Assembly (NCBI GenBank): GCA_022451835.1
Contig: JAKUNX010000029.1
Coordinates: 1 to 16,055 of the forward strand
Direction: 5' to 3'
DNA from: Candidatus Poseidoniaceae archaeon
Lineage (GTDB): Archaea > Thermoplasmatota > Poseidoniia > Poseidoniales > Poseidoniaceae
DNA length: 16,055 nucleotides
The position numbers and the translations under genes are program-made. Positions 1 to 9,600 of this stretch are shown here, in pieces (position 1 is the stretch's first letter; each line of letters opens with the position of its first letter). The notes under the pieces were generated by a model. That model was not told the origin of the DNA and searched no databases. It saw only the letters and a program-made list of their open reading frames with translations.

Positions 1-1
1 T

Positions 2-727
2 TGTCCAGATAATGCAGGAACATCAGTTGGTCCAGCTGAAGGTGGAGACAGATGGGGTTGTATCGACACTGATGGTGATGGTTGGTCTGACCTTGGAGAT
101 TCATTTATTCATGAACCTACACAATGGCGAGATACTGATGGTGACGGATTTGGTGACGCAGCTGATGGTAACCAAGGGGATGCATGCCCTGAAGTAAGAG
201 GGACATCTTTGATGGATAGATTAGGTTGTAGAGATACTGATGGCGATGGCTGGTCAGACCCAACCGAAAACTGGAAAGCACATCCATTTGGTTTAGCAGA
301 TTCTTTCCCTAATGAAGCACTTCAATGGCGAGATAGTGATGGCGATGGTTATGGAGATGTCACTCTAGGAGCATTAAGAGATGATTGTCCTAATGAAGCA
401 GGCGATTCAATTAGAGATTTACAAGGCTGCCCAGACAGCAATGGCGACGGCTGGTCAAATGAATATGGTACTTTCAAATCAGCTATTGCTATCATGGGTG
501 AAGATCCAGCAGCATCTTGGTTAACATATTTGATAATTGGACTTGGTTTCATTCTTGGAGCATCGTTGGCACTAGTTGTTAAGATGGGTCGAGAGGAAGA
601 TGACTTGAATAAACAGGAAAAGATGTTTAATGAAAAAGAGCACGTAGATTTTTCAGCAAATTTGCCACCAGAAGAAAATGATATCACTAAAGATTCATTA
701 CAAGATGGAGGTGAGATTGTTGATTAA
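2..727 (+). CDS. C-terminal part of a thrombospondin type 3-like, membrane-anchored surface protein (5' end outside window)
   Basis: The reading frame is open from base 2 to the TAA at 725-727, giving 241 visible residues; the start lies upstream of the window. The visible part has five calcium-binding motifs of the form D-x-D/N-G-D-G-x-x-D/N (for example DTDGDGWSD, DTDGDGFGD, DSDGDGYGD), with single cysteines in 'CP' and 'GC' contexts between them, as in thrombospondin type 3 repeats. One hydrophobic helix follows (about 518-586, WLTYLIIGLGFILGASLALV), then a charged tail of about 45 residues. This predicts a large extracellular calcium-binding stalk, a single membrane anchor and a cytoplasmic tail. 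The modules closely resemble those of the giant protein at 3652-9828, so the two are paralogous at least in this region. It shares an operon with the next gene, whose start overlaps its stop. The exact role (adhesion, substrate capture, cell-surface structure) cannot be read from the sequence. Confidence 0.85.
   Translation, partial: CPDNAGTSVGPAEGGDRWGCIDTDGDGWSDLGDSFIHEPTQWRDTDGDGFGDAADGNQGDACPEVRGTSLMDRLGCRDTDGDGWSDPTENWKAHPFGLADSFPNEALQWRDSDGDGYGDVTLGALRDDCPNEAGDSIRDLQGCPDSNGDGWSNEYGTFKSAIAIMGEDPAASWLTYLIIGLGFILGASLALVVKMGREEDDLNKQEKMFNEKEHVDFSANLPPEENDITKDSLQDGGEIVD
707..714 (+). promoter_or_regulatory. Strong Shine-Dalgarno site that sets a TTG start
   Basis: GGAGGTGA is a perfect complement to the usual archaeal and bacterial 16S rRNA 3' end. 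It lies inside the last codons of the upstream gene, 5 bases before TTG 720. It argues for TTG 720 rather than ATG 705 as the start of the 438-residue protein and for translational coupling across the 8-base overlap. Confidence 0.65.
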
Positions 728-2036
728 CAATAAATCATTCTCGATTTTCACGATCTTCTTACTTACATCATCATTGTTTGCATTAACTCAATTTTCGGTT
801 AATGTAGTGGCAGAAGAAGGCGATGAAGACCCATTAGCAGAGGCTGGACTAAGTTTGATTGCTTTACGTAATGATACACTTGATACCAACCAAGATGGTG
901 ATAATGACGCAATTAGGGTCGTAGTAGTGTTTAATACTGAACAAGAAAATACTAATTTGGAATTACGATTGATTGGTGAATACAAAGATAGAGAGGTTAC
1001 AGAAATATTACAATTCACCTTCTCTGGTCAATCAAATGCAAGCTTAGTTTACGATGCATGGGCATCTGGGGAACATGATTTAAGACTTCAAGTAGTTGAC
1101 CAAGATGGCAACATAATAACTACCATTCCATTGCCAACTTATGTACTAAAACCAGCGCTACAAACGCCATCGATAGTTTTAGCATTAAATGCTCCTCAAC
1201 GTATTGAAACAGGTGATGAATGTACAATTTCTAGAGTATTTTCGGATGAAACAGGTCCACGATATGGCGCTACTGGAGTTAGAACTTTTTCTGGAGCGCC
1301 TTTCACAGTTCTTGATTCACAAAATTCACTAGATTGCTCTCATTGGCCAGCTGGTGATTATATTTTGAAAGAGGCTTATCGTAACGATCTTGGCCAAACT
1401 ACTGAAGATTGGCTCAATCTCACAATTTACAATAGGCCTGCGCCGGACTTTACTCTGTTGGTAAGTGGTAACGGTAATTCTACTGATACTGAGTGTAGGG
1501 TGATGTTAAAACAAGTTGATGAGAATATTGATTTCAGTTCTTTCCAAAAGATTTGGCGAATTCAAGGATCACAGGTTGAAGGTAATATCGGTGATGAGTT
1601 TGATTGTTCAACCCTACCTGCAGGAGTACATTTGATTTCTTTAGAAGTAATTAATAACGAACTAATTAGTGCAATTGATGGTATCAATATTGTCAGGATT
1701 CCAGGAGTTGATTTAACAGAAGAACAGAGATCTTCCGCGCCATCCCGTTCATATGGAGAAGATACTGAAACCGAATCAGTTGGTTGGATTTCAATTGGCG
1801 TTCTTGGATTGGTCGTTGTAGTTCTGTCATACCTTATTCTTGTTAGAGTCAAAGATGATGAAGAAATCTTACCAATGCGAGATTTAGGTCCAACTCCAAT
1901 GATTCTTTCAGATGGCTCTCCAGATGCTGAAGGATTGCCAACAACCACAGATGATGAAGGCGTATTGTGGCGCCAACACCCAGATGGTAATCACGATTGG
2001 TGGGATAATGAACTGCGTATTTGGGTTAGGTGGTGA
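720..2036 (+). CDS. Secreted, C-terminally membrane-anchored protein with two tandem Ig-like/disulfide modules and a Trp-rich cytoplasmic tail
   Basis: A product of 438 residues if translation starts at TTG 720. I chose this start because GGAGGTGA (707-714), a full match to the 16S 3' end, lies 5 bases before it. An ATG at 705 lacks such a site and would add five residues. The N-terminus is a signal peptide (hydrophobic about residues 7-28, ending VVA). Next come a short calcium-loop-like DTNQDGDND and a beta-rich ectodomain with four cysteines arranged as two repeats: C168...C206 and C259...C296. The second cysteine of each pair sits in a shared DCS-x-x-PAG motif. A membrane helix follows (about residues 355-378, nt 1782-1850). 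The cytoplasmic tail ends in a tryptophan-rich segment (W..hPDG...WWD....W..W). The gene overlaps the upstream stop by 8 bases and the downstream start by a few bases, so translation is probably coupled. I do not recognise a named family; a cell-surface binding or sensing role is only a guess. Confidence 0.8.
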   Translation: MINNKSFSIFTIFLLTSSLFALTQFSVNVVAEEGDEDPLAEAGLSLIALRNDTLDTNQDGDNDAIRVVVVFNTEQENTNLELRLIGEYKDREVTEILQFTFSGQSNASLVYDAWASGEHDLRLQVVDQDGNIITTIPLPTYVLKPALQTPSIVLALNAPQRIETGDECTISRVFSDETGPRYGATGVRTFSGAPFTVLDSQNSLDCSHWPAGDYILKEAYRNDLGQTTEDWLNLTIYNRPAPDFTLLVSGNGNSTDTECRVMLKQVDENIDFSSFQKIWRIQGSQVEGNIGDEFDCSTLPAGVHLISLEVINNELISAIDGINIVRIPGVDLTEEQRSSAPSRSYGEDTETESVGWISIGVLGLVVVVLSYLILVRVKDDEEILPMRDLGPTPMILSDGSPDAEGLPTTTDDEGVLWRQHPDGNHDWWDNELRIWVRW

Positions 2037-2932
2037 ACCACCTGGATTTAGGAAATTTTAGTATTGGCGAATTGATTGTTATTTTCATTATTTCAATAAT
2101 CATTATCGTTATTGGCAGACTTTATTATGTCTGGTTTACAAGAATAAGGCCAAGAGTTCCTAGTACTGAAGCAGATTGGAATACGGATTGCGAGTTTCAA
2201 TCCAAGGCCATTATTGAAGAAAATCATATTACGTTTACCAAAATTAGGGATTTTACTTGGCGAACCACAAGAGATAGAGATGAAAAGTGGGATGATAATG
2301 TTAAATTTGACTTAAGGGAAATCAAAGATGTTTGGTTTATCGTTGATCATTTTCACAAAATTCACGGTTTAGCGCATACTTTTTTGAGCATTGAGTTCAA
2401 CGATGGCAGGTGCATATCTATTTCATTTGAAGCAAGACGAGTGAAAGGTAAGAGATATCACCCATGGAAGGGATTGTGGCGTTCTTATGAATTGTATTTG
2501 TTGATTGGTTATGAGAGAGATTTGCTAGGTTTGAGAACCAATGCAAGAGGAAACAAGGATTTCCTTTTCCGCGCGGTAACCCCTCCAGGAAAAGACCGTC
2601 AACTATTGGTTGCAATTGCTCAAAAAATGAATCAATTAAATGAAACTGCAGAATGGTATCACTCATTTTTCACGACTTGTAATACTTCTATTGTTAAAGT
2701 CGTCAATAAAATTACACCAGGAAGGATACCGTTTGTGTGGCGTAATTTTCTACCCGGATATACGCCCAAAGCGGCTTTTAAATTGGGTTTAATTGAAGAT
2801 TGGGGTGGCTTAGAAAAAACATTGCAAATTGCCAGAGTGGATGAATTAGCCAAAGACTGGGATGGTAAATCAGATTACTCAACTTTCATTAGGAAACATA
2901 TGCCTAATTCACCGGTTGACAAAAACCAATAA
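2030..2932 (+). CDS. Membrane-tethered DUF4105 / Lnb N-terminal-domain family protein (candidate thiol acyltransferase or protease fold)
   Basis: This 300-residue protein starts at GTG 2030. GTG 2033, in a GTGA overlap with the upstream TGA, is an equally good choice. One N-terminal membrane helix (about residues 14-35) is followed by a basic segment (R-I-R-P-R) and a soluble domain. From memory of the family, the domain matches DUF4105 (Pfam 'Lnb N-terminal periplasmic domain') nearly end to end. The landmarks are PSTEADW, RDFTWRTT, AHTFLSIEF, SISFEARRVKG, YELYLLIGYERDLLGLRTN, EWYHSFFTTCNTSIV and FLPGYTPKAAFKLGLIED. The family is predicted to have a papain/NlpC-like fold; the likely catalytic His is H116, the Cys is C217, and E134 is also conserved. 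Bacterial Lnb N-acylates lipoproteins, but other members are uncharacterised. Topology is ambiguous: the arginines after the helix favour a cytoplasmic domain by the positive-inside rule, whereas Lnb acts outside. It is the last gene of the operon and overlaps the convergent kinase gene by 24 bases. Confidence 0.82.
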   Translation: MVNHLDLGNFSIGELIVIFIISIIIIVIGRLYYVWFTRIRPRVPSTEADWNTDCEFQSKAIIEENHITFTKIRDFTWRTTRDRDEKWDDNVKFDLREIKDVWFIVDHFHKIHGLAHTFLSIEFNDGRCISISFEARRVKGKRYHPWKGLWRSYELYLLIGYERDLLGLRTNARGNKDFLFRAVTPPGKDRQLLVAIAQKMNQLNETAEWYHSFFTTCNTSIVKVVNKITPGRIPFVWRNFLPGYTPKAAFKLGLIEDWGGLEKTLQIARVDELAKDWDGKSDYSTFIRKHMPNSPVDKNQ

Positions 2933-3532
2933 ATTGCCATCACTACAATTTATAATTAAATTATCAGCAACTGCTACATTGTGTAAGCCGACAGAACTTG
3001 GACTTAATTCAGCGTCATTTAGCTCCCATTTGCCGCCGGATAAATTTACTCCAAAACTTTGTCCAATACTGAATACTGAAAATTCTTTTTCTAATTCTAT
3101 AGAGCGAATCATAGGGTTTGATTTATTGACTGGGATTACTTTACAATCATCAAGATGTAGTGTAGTGTCAACCTGGCATTCGAACAAGGAAAAATAGTTG
3201 GCAAATTGATGGTCTGAACGACCTCCATCCACGCCAATAATGTCGATAGATTGTGGAGATAAGTTTTGAGCAAACGAGATTGCTTTACTTAGGTCATTAT
3301 TTTGCTGATCTAATATTTTGATAATTTCAGTGTTTTTACTTTCAGCATATTGTAATGTTTCTTCACTAATACTATCCATGTCTCCAATTAAAAAATCAAC
3401 TGCAACACTGCTTTCTGCACAATTTTTCATGGCTCCATCACAAGCAATAATCAAATCAGATTTTTCAATTAATTCAGACCACTTTGCTAAGTCTTCAGGT
3501 CGAGCATTACCAATGATCAATATCTTCGACAT
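2909..3532 (-). CDS. thiN: Thiamine pyrophosphokinase
   Basis: A 207-residue protein of normal length for thiamine pyrophosphokinase, which transfers pyrophosphate from ATP to thiamine to give thiamine diphosphate in the cytosol. The family landmarks are in order: an N-terminal IIACDGA segment (about residues 28-34), the metal/nucleotide motif IGDMDS (about 49-54), DQQNNDLSKAI, and the GVDGGRSDH motif followed by N. The C-terminal half carries the thiamin-binding, beta-sandwich part with NLSGGKWELNDAEL and SVGLHN. The ATG at 3532 is close to an AT-rich element at 3571-3581 and has no Shine-Dalgarno site, so the mRNA is probably near-leaderless. The gene is convergent with the DUF4105 gene and divergent from the giant surface protein. 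The symbol thiN is used here in the Bacillus/COG1564 sense, not for the unrelated archaeal TMP synthase of the same name. Function is well supported by the motifs. Confidence 0.9.
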   Translation of the reverse strand: MSKILIIGNARPEDLAKWSELIEKSDLIIACDGAMKNCAESSVAVDFLIGDMDSISEETLQYAESKNTEIIKILDQQNNDLSKAISFAQNLSPQSIDIIGVDGGRSDHQFANYFSLFECQVDTTLHLDDCKVIPVNKSNPMIRSIELEKEFSVFSIGQSFGVNLSGGKWELNDAELSPSSVGLHNVAVADNLIINCSDGNLLVFVNR

Positions 3533-3568
3533 GATATTTGGAATTGGTCTAGGTTTGTCAATAATACT

Positions 3569-3581
3569 GTAAAATATTTAC
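3569..3581. promoter_or_regulatory. AT-rich TATA-like element in the divergent promoter
   Basis: GTAAAATATTTAC is a nearly symmetrical AT-rich element (GTAAA-ATA-TTTAC). On the + strand a start of transcription about 25 bases downstream would fall near 3600, leaving a leader of about 50 bases before ATG 3652. On the - strand the same element would place a start near 3549, a few bases before the ATG of the thiamine pyrophosphokinase gene at 3532. It could therefore serve both genes. This is inferred from spacing and composition only. Confidence 0.4.
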
Positions 3582-3583
3582 TT

Positions 3584-3602
3584 TGACCCCCATAGGGGGT
3601 CA
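3584..3602. promoter_or_regulatory. Perfect 8-bp inverted repeat, candidate operator
   Basis: TGACCCCC-ATA-GGGGGTCA is a perfect inverted repeat with a three-base spacer, G+C-rich within an AT-rich intergenic region. It lies directly beside the TATA-like element between two divergent genes. That places it between TATA and transcription start of the giant surface protein, and just upstream of TATA for the thiamine pyrophosphokinase gene. This is a typical position for a dimeric transcription factor site. A transcribed hairpin is the alternative. Confidence 0.5.
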
Positions 3603-3651
3603 TAGGGATATTTTAGACAATGGTTTTCAACCATCAGAACATCGGGTAACT

Positions 3652-6600
3652 ATGGCGAGTGTTTCCACATCAAAAAACTCGCTAACTGCGAAAATGATTG
3701 TTTTTTTGCTTATTTTGCAATTGTTCAGCATATCTGTAGGTGAAAATACAACCGATAATTCTACTTCATTAGTAGGTGAAAAAAGCGAATTTAATAGTCA
3801 GTCCTTGTCGGAATTGGATTTAGATTTTGGTTATGATATAGCGGGGGAATACATCGATTTTGCTGATATTAATCAAGGCCAAATTCGTTATGAGTCAGAG
3901 TTGGATTCCTATAGTAATCAAGTCTTACAAGATTCTGCTTCCGGAACAGCAATTACCTCTGATATAACAATTTCAAATCAGGAAGAAATCAATGCATGCT
4001 GGGTTAATCAAGAGGGTTCAATACAATATTATTGGACTAATGTTGAAGGAGATACAAAATTGATAGAAGTCGATGAGATTCTTGGTTTAAGTGACGGAGT
4101 ATCAACCTTTGATTGTGCAATTTCAGTCAAACAAAATGGCCGGGCTAGTATGTTGTACACTAATGGTACCGATCTAAAAGCTGGTCAAATAGCATACGCA
4201 AGCTCATTATACTCCAATGGTGATCAGTGGCATACAAGAACAATACTTGAAGATGTAAACGTTACAAATGTAGAATTGGCAATCACACCCGAACACTTTG
4301 AATGGGGTGTTTTCAGAGATGATAATGGTGCATTGTATAGAGTCAATTATACCGGTGCATTTTGGGTAACTGGACTAATAGACGCAGGCCCCGTTGGTGA
4401 GGACTTTGAGCTTGAAATAAATTCTGCTGGAGACGTCTATTTGATGTATACCAAAGCAAATCAAGCAATACTACTAACTATTTCAAACGGACAACATTCA
4501 GAACAAATAATTGTTGAATCTGAAAAATTACATCATGATATTGGATTAACACTGGATGACTTCGATCTTGTTCAATTATTTACTTCGATTTTGGATGAAA
4601 ACCAAACAACAATTAGTATTGAAAGATCTTTGGCCAATGAAAATAATCAACTCAGTTCAAGTCCTAAAATATCAATTCTCAGTGATTTATCCGATACGAC
4701 CTCAAGTGTTGTTTTATTTGCTGATTTCAATGGAGACAACTTTGATGACTTAGCATATTCTGAAGCAGACGGAAACACTCAGATGTTGACAGCAAATGGT
4801 CGAGTATCTGTACATTATGGTTCACAAGATGGCTTAAGCCCAAGTGCTAATTTGACATGGGAGGGTGCAGTGGATTCACAAATGTTAGGAAATGGATTAG
4901 CTGCTGGAGATTACAATGGTGATGGCTTTGATGACTTGGCTATTGGCTCGCCAGGCGCAAGCACAAATGATGGTCTAGTTCAGTTTACTTTTGGCTCTTC
5001 ATCAGGTCTCTCTACCTCACTTGAAGAAATTGGAGGAATTTCTTTACCAATAGTTTCTAGTGATAAATTCGGTTATTGTCTTGAGACAGTTGATGATTTG
5101 GATTCTGATGGGCATGATGAGATTTTAGTTTGTTCAATAGATTATCAAGCATCTGGAGATACAGGAAAAGTTGAGTTATTTTTCGGTGGCGGTAGTGATG
5201 AGTCTTGGACAAAAATGGGTAGTCCAGACCAAATGCTGCAAGGTATTAATTTCGGTCAATCAATTTCAGCGGATGGGGACCTAAATGGGGATGGTCTAAA
5301 TGATCTGGTTATTGGCAATACAGGGACACTGCAAGATAGTTCGGGGTATTCTTCTGTCGAGGTAAGATATGGTTCCAATTCGGGGTTTGGTTCTTCCCCA
5401 GACCATTCCTATCAATCCATCTCTTCTGGCACATTATTTGGCTATCAAGTGCAAATTGTTAATGATTTGAACAATGACGGTTATGATGAATTATTTGTCT
5501 CAGAACCATACAATACTTCAGGTCTATTTAACAGTGGAGATGTTTGGGTATTTTACGGCAATCCAAGTGGAGTGGCTGCAACTCCAGAATATCGAATGTC
5601 TGGTGATGCAAATGACTTGTTAGGGCTAAATTTTGCTTCAGCAGGTGATACCAATGAAGATGGGTTTAATGATATGTTTATCACTCGAAATGGGGGATTT
5701 GATCAAGGCAAGGTAGAATTAGTTCTTGGTTCATCTGATTTAATTGATGGTTCCAGTTATTTTGTCGCCGGTGGAACTTCAAGTTTTGGCCATGCTATCT
5801 CAAATCATGGTGATTCGGATGGAGATGGGTTATCTGAATTCTTCTTCAATTCACAATCAGTGGATGAATCTCAAGCTGTTTTTCTAAATCTTGAATCTTA
5901 CAGTAGAAAATTGTTTGATGTTAGTGACGTTACAATATCAGGCGAGTCATTAGACGGTAAGATTCAATCTTCGACTAATGGCAATCCACGCCTAATTTTT
6001 GATATGTATAATGCTACAGAGATGGTAGTTAAAACTCAAATGATCTCTTTACAAAGCGATTCACAATCTAAATCTTGGATATCACAAGATATTATCGCTG
6101 AACATTCATCATTAGATTTTGATACTAATTTTGAATTAACTTCTTCTGGTTCACCAGTGATTCTGTATAACTATGATGGCTTAAAAGTTAGAACTTATTT
6201 AGGTTATACAGGAGTTGAATCAGAGATAATAACTACTGCGGGGGATGTTGAGTATATCTCTTCAACCACCGGTTTATCGGGGGAGTCTTACATTGCTTAC
6301 TATTCGCCGGGCACAAATAAATTGTATTTTAGTGAACTAACCGAAACTGGATGGAGCGAGCAAACCGTAGCAATAGATGCTAATATCTCGTCACCAATTT
6401 CTCTATTGGTCAACAATTCAGGTAGCCCAGTAATAATTTACCTTGACGATGTTAACAGAGAATTGAATATAGCAACGTATGACTTGTCATGGTCGGTAAC
6501 AAACATTACCACTTCAGGTTTGGTTAATTCCCCCTCATTTTCTAGTTTAATTGATGTCAACGATAATATTGTGATAAGTGCAATGCTTGATGATGGCATC

Positions 6601-9600
6601 TCTAACAATTTGAGTGTAATTTCCATCAATGGCTCAATAATAGAGTCGACATTCATCGCAGTCGAGTCTGATATTGCCACGAATCTGTCTTTGATAATCG
6701 ATGATGATAATGGCATGATACTTTCTTGTTTGACTTCAAGTGGAAGTTTGATTGTTTATGAGAAAGCAAATAATTCAGAAATATGGACTTCGATACTATT
6801 GCCACAACCACAGCAAGTTGGAATAGCAAACACAATCCAGGCGATTGGTGGAACTGTACCAATAATAGCAGTAAATAGTGAATTAGATACGATTTATGCT
6901 AAAATATCAGGAAATTGGCAAGTGATAGGCGACTCGTTTGGCTCTGAAATAGAAGAGTTCACGATAATGAGTGCAGATAATCAAATTTTTGTTCTGTCAA
7001 GCGAGATGGAAACTAATTCAATTGTTTGGAGCTCGATGGAATTTACTCAAGGCAAGAATGTTGATGAATCATGGCATAAATCGAAAATCAAAGGTATTCT
7101 TTCCGATAATGGCTTTGATACATCTATTGGCGATGGCAAAATATCATTTTTCTCAAAGTCTTCTTCGAATAACTTCATTTCAAATATCGAATTTTACTTA
7201 GATAGTGACAATGACCATATTTTTGATTCAATAGATGAACTAAATAATACTCCAAATCAGTGGTCTGACCAAGATGGAGATGGTTATGGAGATAATATTC
7301 ATGCTCCATTGAGCGATGATTGCCCAACTCAGTCTGGGACGTCCTCAATTTTGATTTTTGGATGCTTTGATGCTGATGGTGATGGATACGATGATTTAAC
7401 AGATGACTGTAATACTGGTTTCGGTCATTCATGGCTTGGGCGTTATGGTTGCTCTGATTTCGATCAAGATGGTTGGGTAGATTGGAATTCACTATACCCA
7501 TTTGGTGATATTTTCAGTTCTAATTGGAAACAAGCATTTGATTCTGATGGCGATTCTTATGGTGATAATCATGGCCCAGATTGTTGCGACACATGGTATG
7601 ATGATAATGCTCCACCAGGAGATGAATTCCCATTTGATCATAAACAATATACCGATTATGATGGTGATGGCTATGGTGATAATTCGTCTGATTTCACTGG
7701 CGGCGATGCGTGTAAATACGATTATGGGACTTCATTCATCGATCGCCTAGGATGCCAAGATAGCGATGGTGATGGCGCTTCAGATCCTAGCAATTTGTGG
7801 AATGAATCAATGGGTGCAGATTTGTGGCCTAATGATTCTACTCAATGGATAGATTCAGATGGCGATGGCTATGGAGATAACAGTTCAGATGGCGCAAATA
7901 ATCCTGATTATTTCCCAAACAATATTGCTGCAGTTAATGATTCAGATGGTGATGGTTATCCAGATAACTTTACTGAATTCTATGATGGTTCTAATGCCCA
8001 AGGGTTACAAATTGATGGGTGTCCATTAGTCGCTGGCAATTCAACTAATCCATTTTATGGTTGTCTTGATTCCGATGGAGACAACTATCGAGATATTTAC
8101 ACATTTGATTTAAATCCAACAACAGGCCTTCGAGAAAATCAAACTGGAGATGCCTTCCCATTTGACCCTACTCAGTGGGCGGACACTGACGGCGATGGTT
8201 TTGGAGACTACCAAGGAGGGGAATTCGCTGATATCTGTCCAAATGCCCCTGGAGTAATCAATGGAACGTTAGGAATTGGTTGTCCCTTAATTGATGGAAA
8301 TGATGACGACGGAGACTTTGTGATTAATGAGATAGACCTTTGTCCAGGAACACAATTTGGTTTAATCGTGGACTTGAATGGTTGTGCGTCTAATCAACTT
8401 GATTCCGATTCTGATGGCGTTACCGATGATATTGACATTTGTCCAGATACAGATAGCTTAGACTTGGCCGATGAGTATGGTTGCAGTCAAGTTCAAAGAG
8501 AAGTAGATGATGATTCAGATGGCGTCTATGATTATCTTGATTTATGTCCAAATACGCCAAATGGCGATATTCCAGACTTAGATGGCTGTTCTCTTTCTCA
8601 AAAAGATTCTGATAATGATGGAATAACCGATGACACAGACGTTTGTCCCGACACTCCGGAAAATTATCCGGTATTAGCAGATGGTTGTACTGATGAAAAT
8701 GCTAAAGAAATAGATTGGGATGAAGATGGTTATTTCGGTGATGAAGATGAGTTTATGTTCGATCCATCCCAATGGTTTGACACAGATGGCGATGGATATG
8801 GCGACAATGCTGAAGGCGTGAATGGAGACATATGTCCACTAGTTAGTGGTAATTCTACTGAAGACCGGTTGGGCTGTTTAGACACCGATGGAGATGGTTA
8901 TTCTGATGCAACTCTAGATTTCCCGGCTTCACCAAGCGGAACTGCTGATTTTGACCCAAATGATGCTACACAGTGGCGAGATAATGATGGTGATGGCTAC
9001 GGGGATAACGCCACTGGTTTAAACCCAGACTTATGTCCTAATACCAATCCTCTGTATCGTACTTCAGTTGACTTATCTGGATGTGCAGCAAATGAACGTG
9101 ATACAGATGGCGATGGCGTAGTGGACAGCTTGGATAATTGTCCAACCACGGCCAAAGGTTTCGATGGCTACTCAGATGGTTGTCCAATTGAAAAACAAGA
9201 TGAAACAGGGCAGTCTGTTGAAATACTTGGTCTATCAATAATCTGGTTTATTGGAATTGTAGTGGGGATTGTTTTATTGTTTGTAGTAATCGTAATTTTT
9301 CGTAACAGGGGACTAGATGATGAAGATTGGTATGATGAGGATGATGACGATGATGATTATTATGAAGAAGACAGATTGTCTTTCTTAGATATAGCTCGTA
9401 ATAGGCAAACATCAGCGCAGCCAAGTGCACCGATTAGGCAACAGATTTCTGGTCCAACAGGATCGCCTACTCCTAGAGGAGGGCCTACACAAGCACCTCC
9501 TTCTAGAGGAAATCCTCCATCATCAGGACCGCCAAAATTCAATCGTGATAGAGCAATACCATCTAGTTCAAAGGTTAGTGGCAAGAAAGTTTCAAAGAAG

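Noticed and set aside
12..197. Open frame of 61 codons on the + strand at the window start.
   Set aside because: It is a shadow of the calcium-repeat protein, which is open from base 2 in another frame with clear DxDGDG motifs.
2862..3197. 111-codon + strand frame opposite the thiamine pyrophosphokinase gene.
   Set aside because: Antisense to a gene with full family motifs; composition is that of a reversed coding strand.
3583..3651. In-frame upstream extension of the giant protein from TTG 3583.
   Set aside because: It lies inside the promoter palindrome, has no ribosome-binding site and would bury the signal peptide; ATG 3652 directly precedes a proper signal sequence.
7175..7501. Antisense frame rich in His/Asn/Gln opposite the calcium-repeat region.
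   Set aside because: The His-rich composition is simply the complement of GAT/GGT-rich calcium-repeat codons.
7198..9190. Could the GATGG-rich repeats be a CRISPR array or DNA satellite?
   Set aside because: Repeats are in frame, variable in length and conserved at protein level (DxDGDG); there are no constant-length spacers.
9038..9430. Two further His-rich antisense frames (9038-9238 and 9248-9430).
   Set aside because: Complement of Asp-rich codons in the repeat end and acidic tail; no start context or family resemblance.
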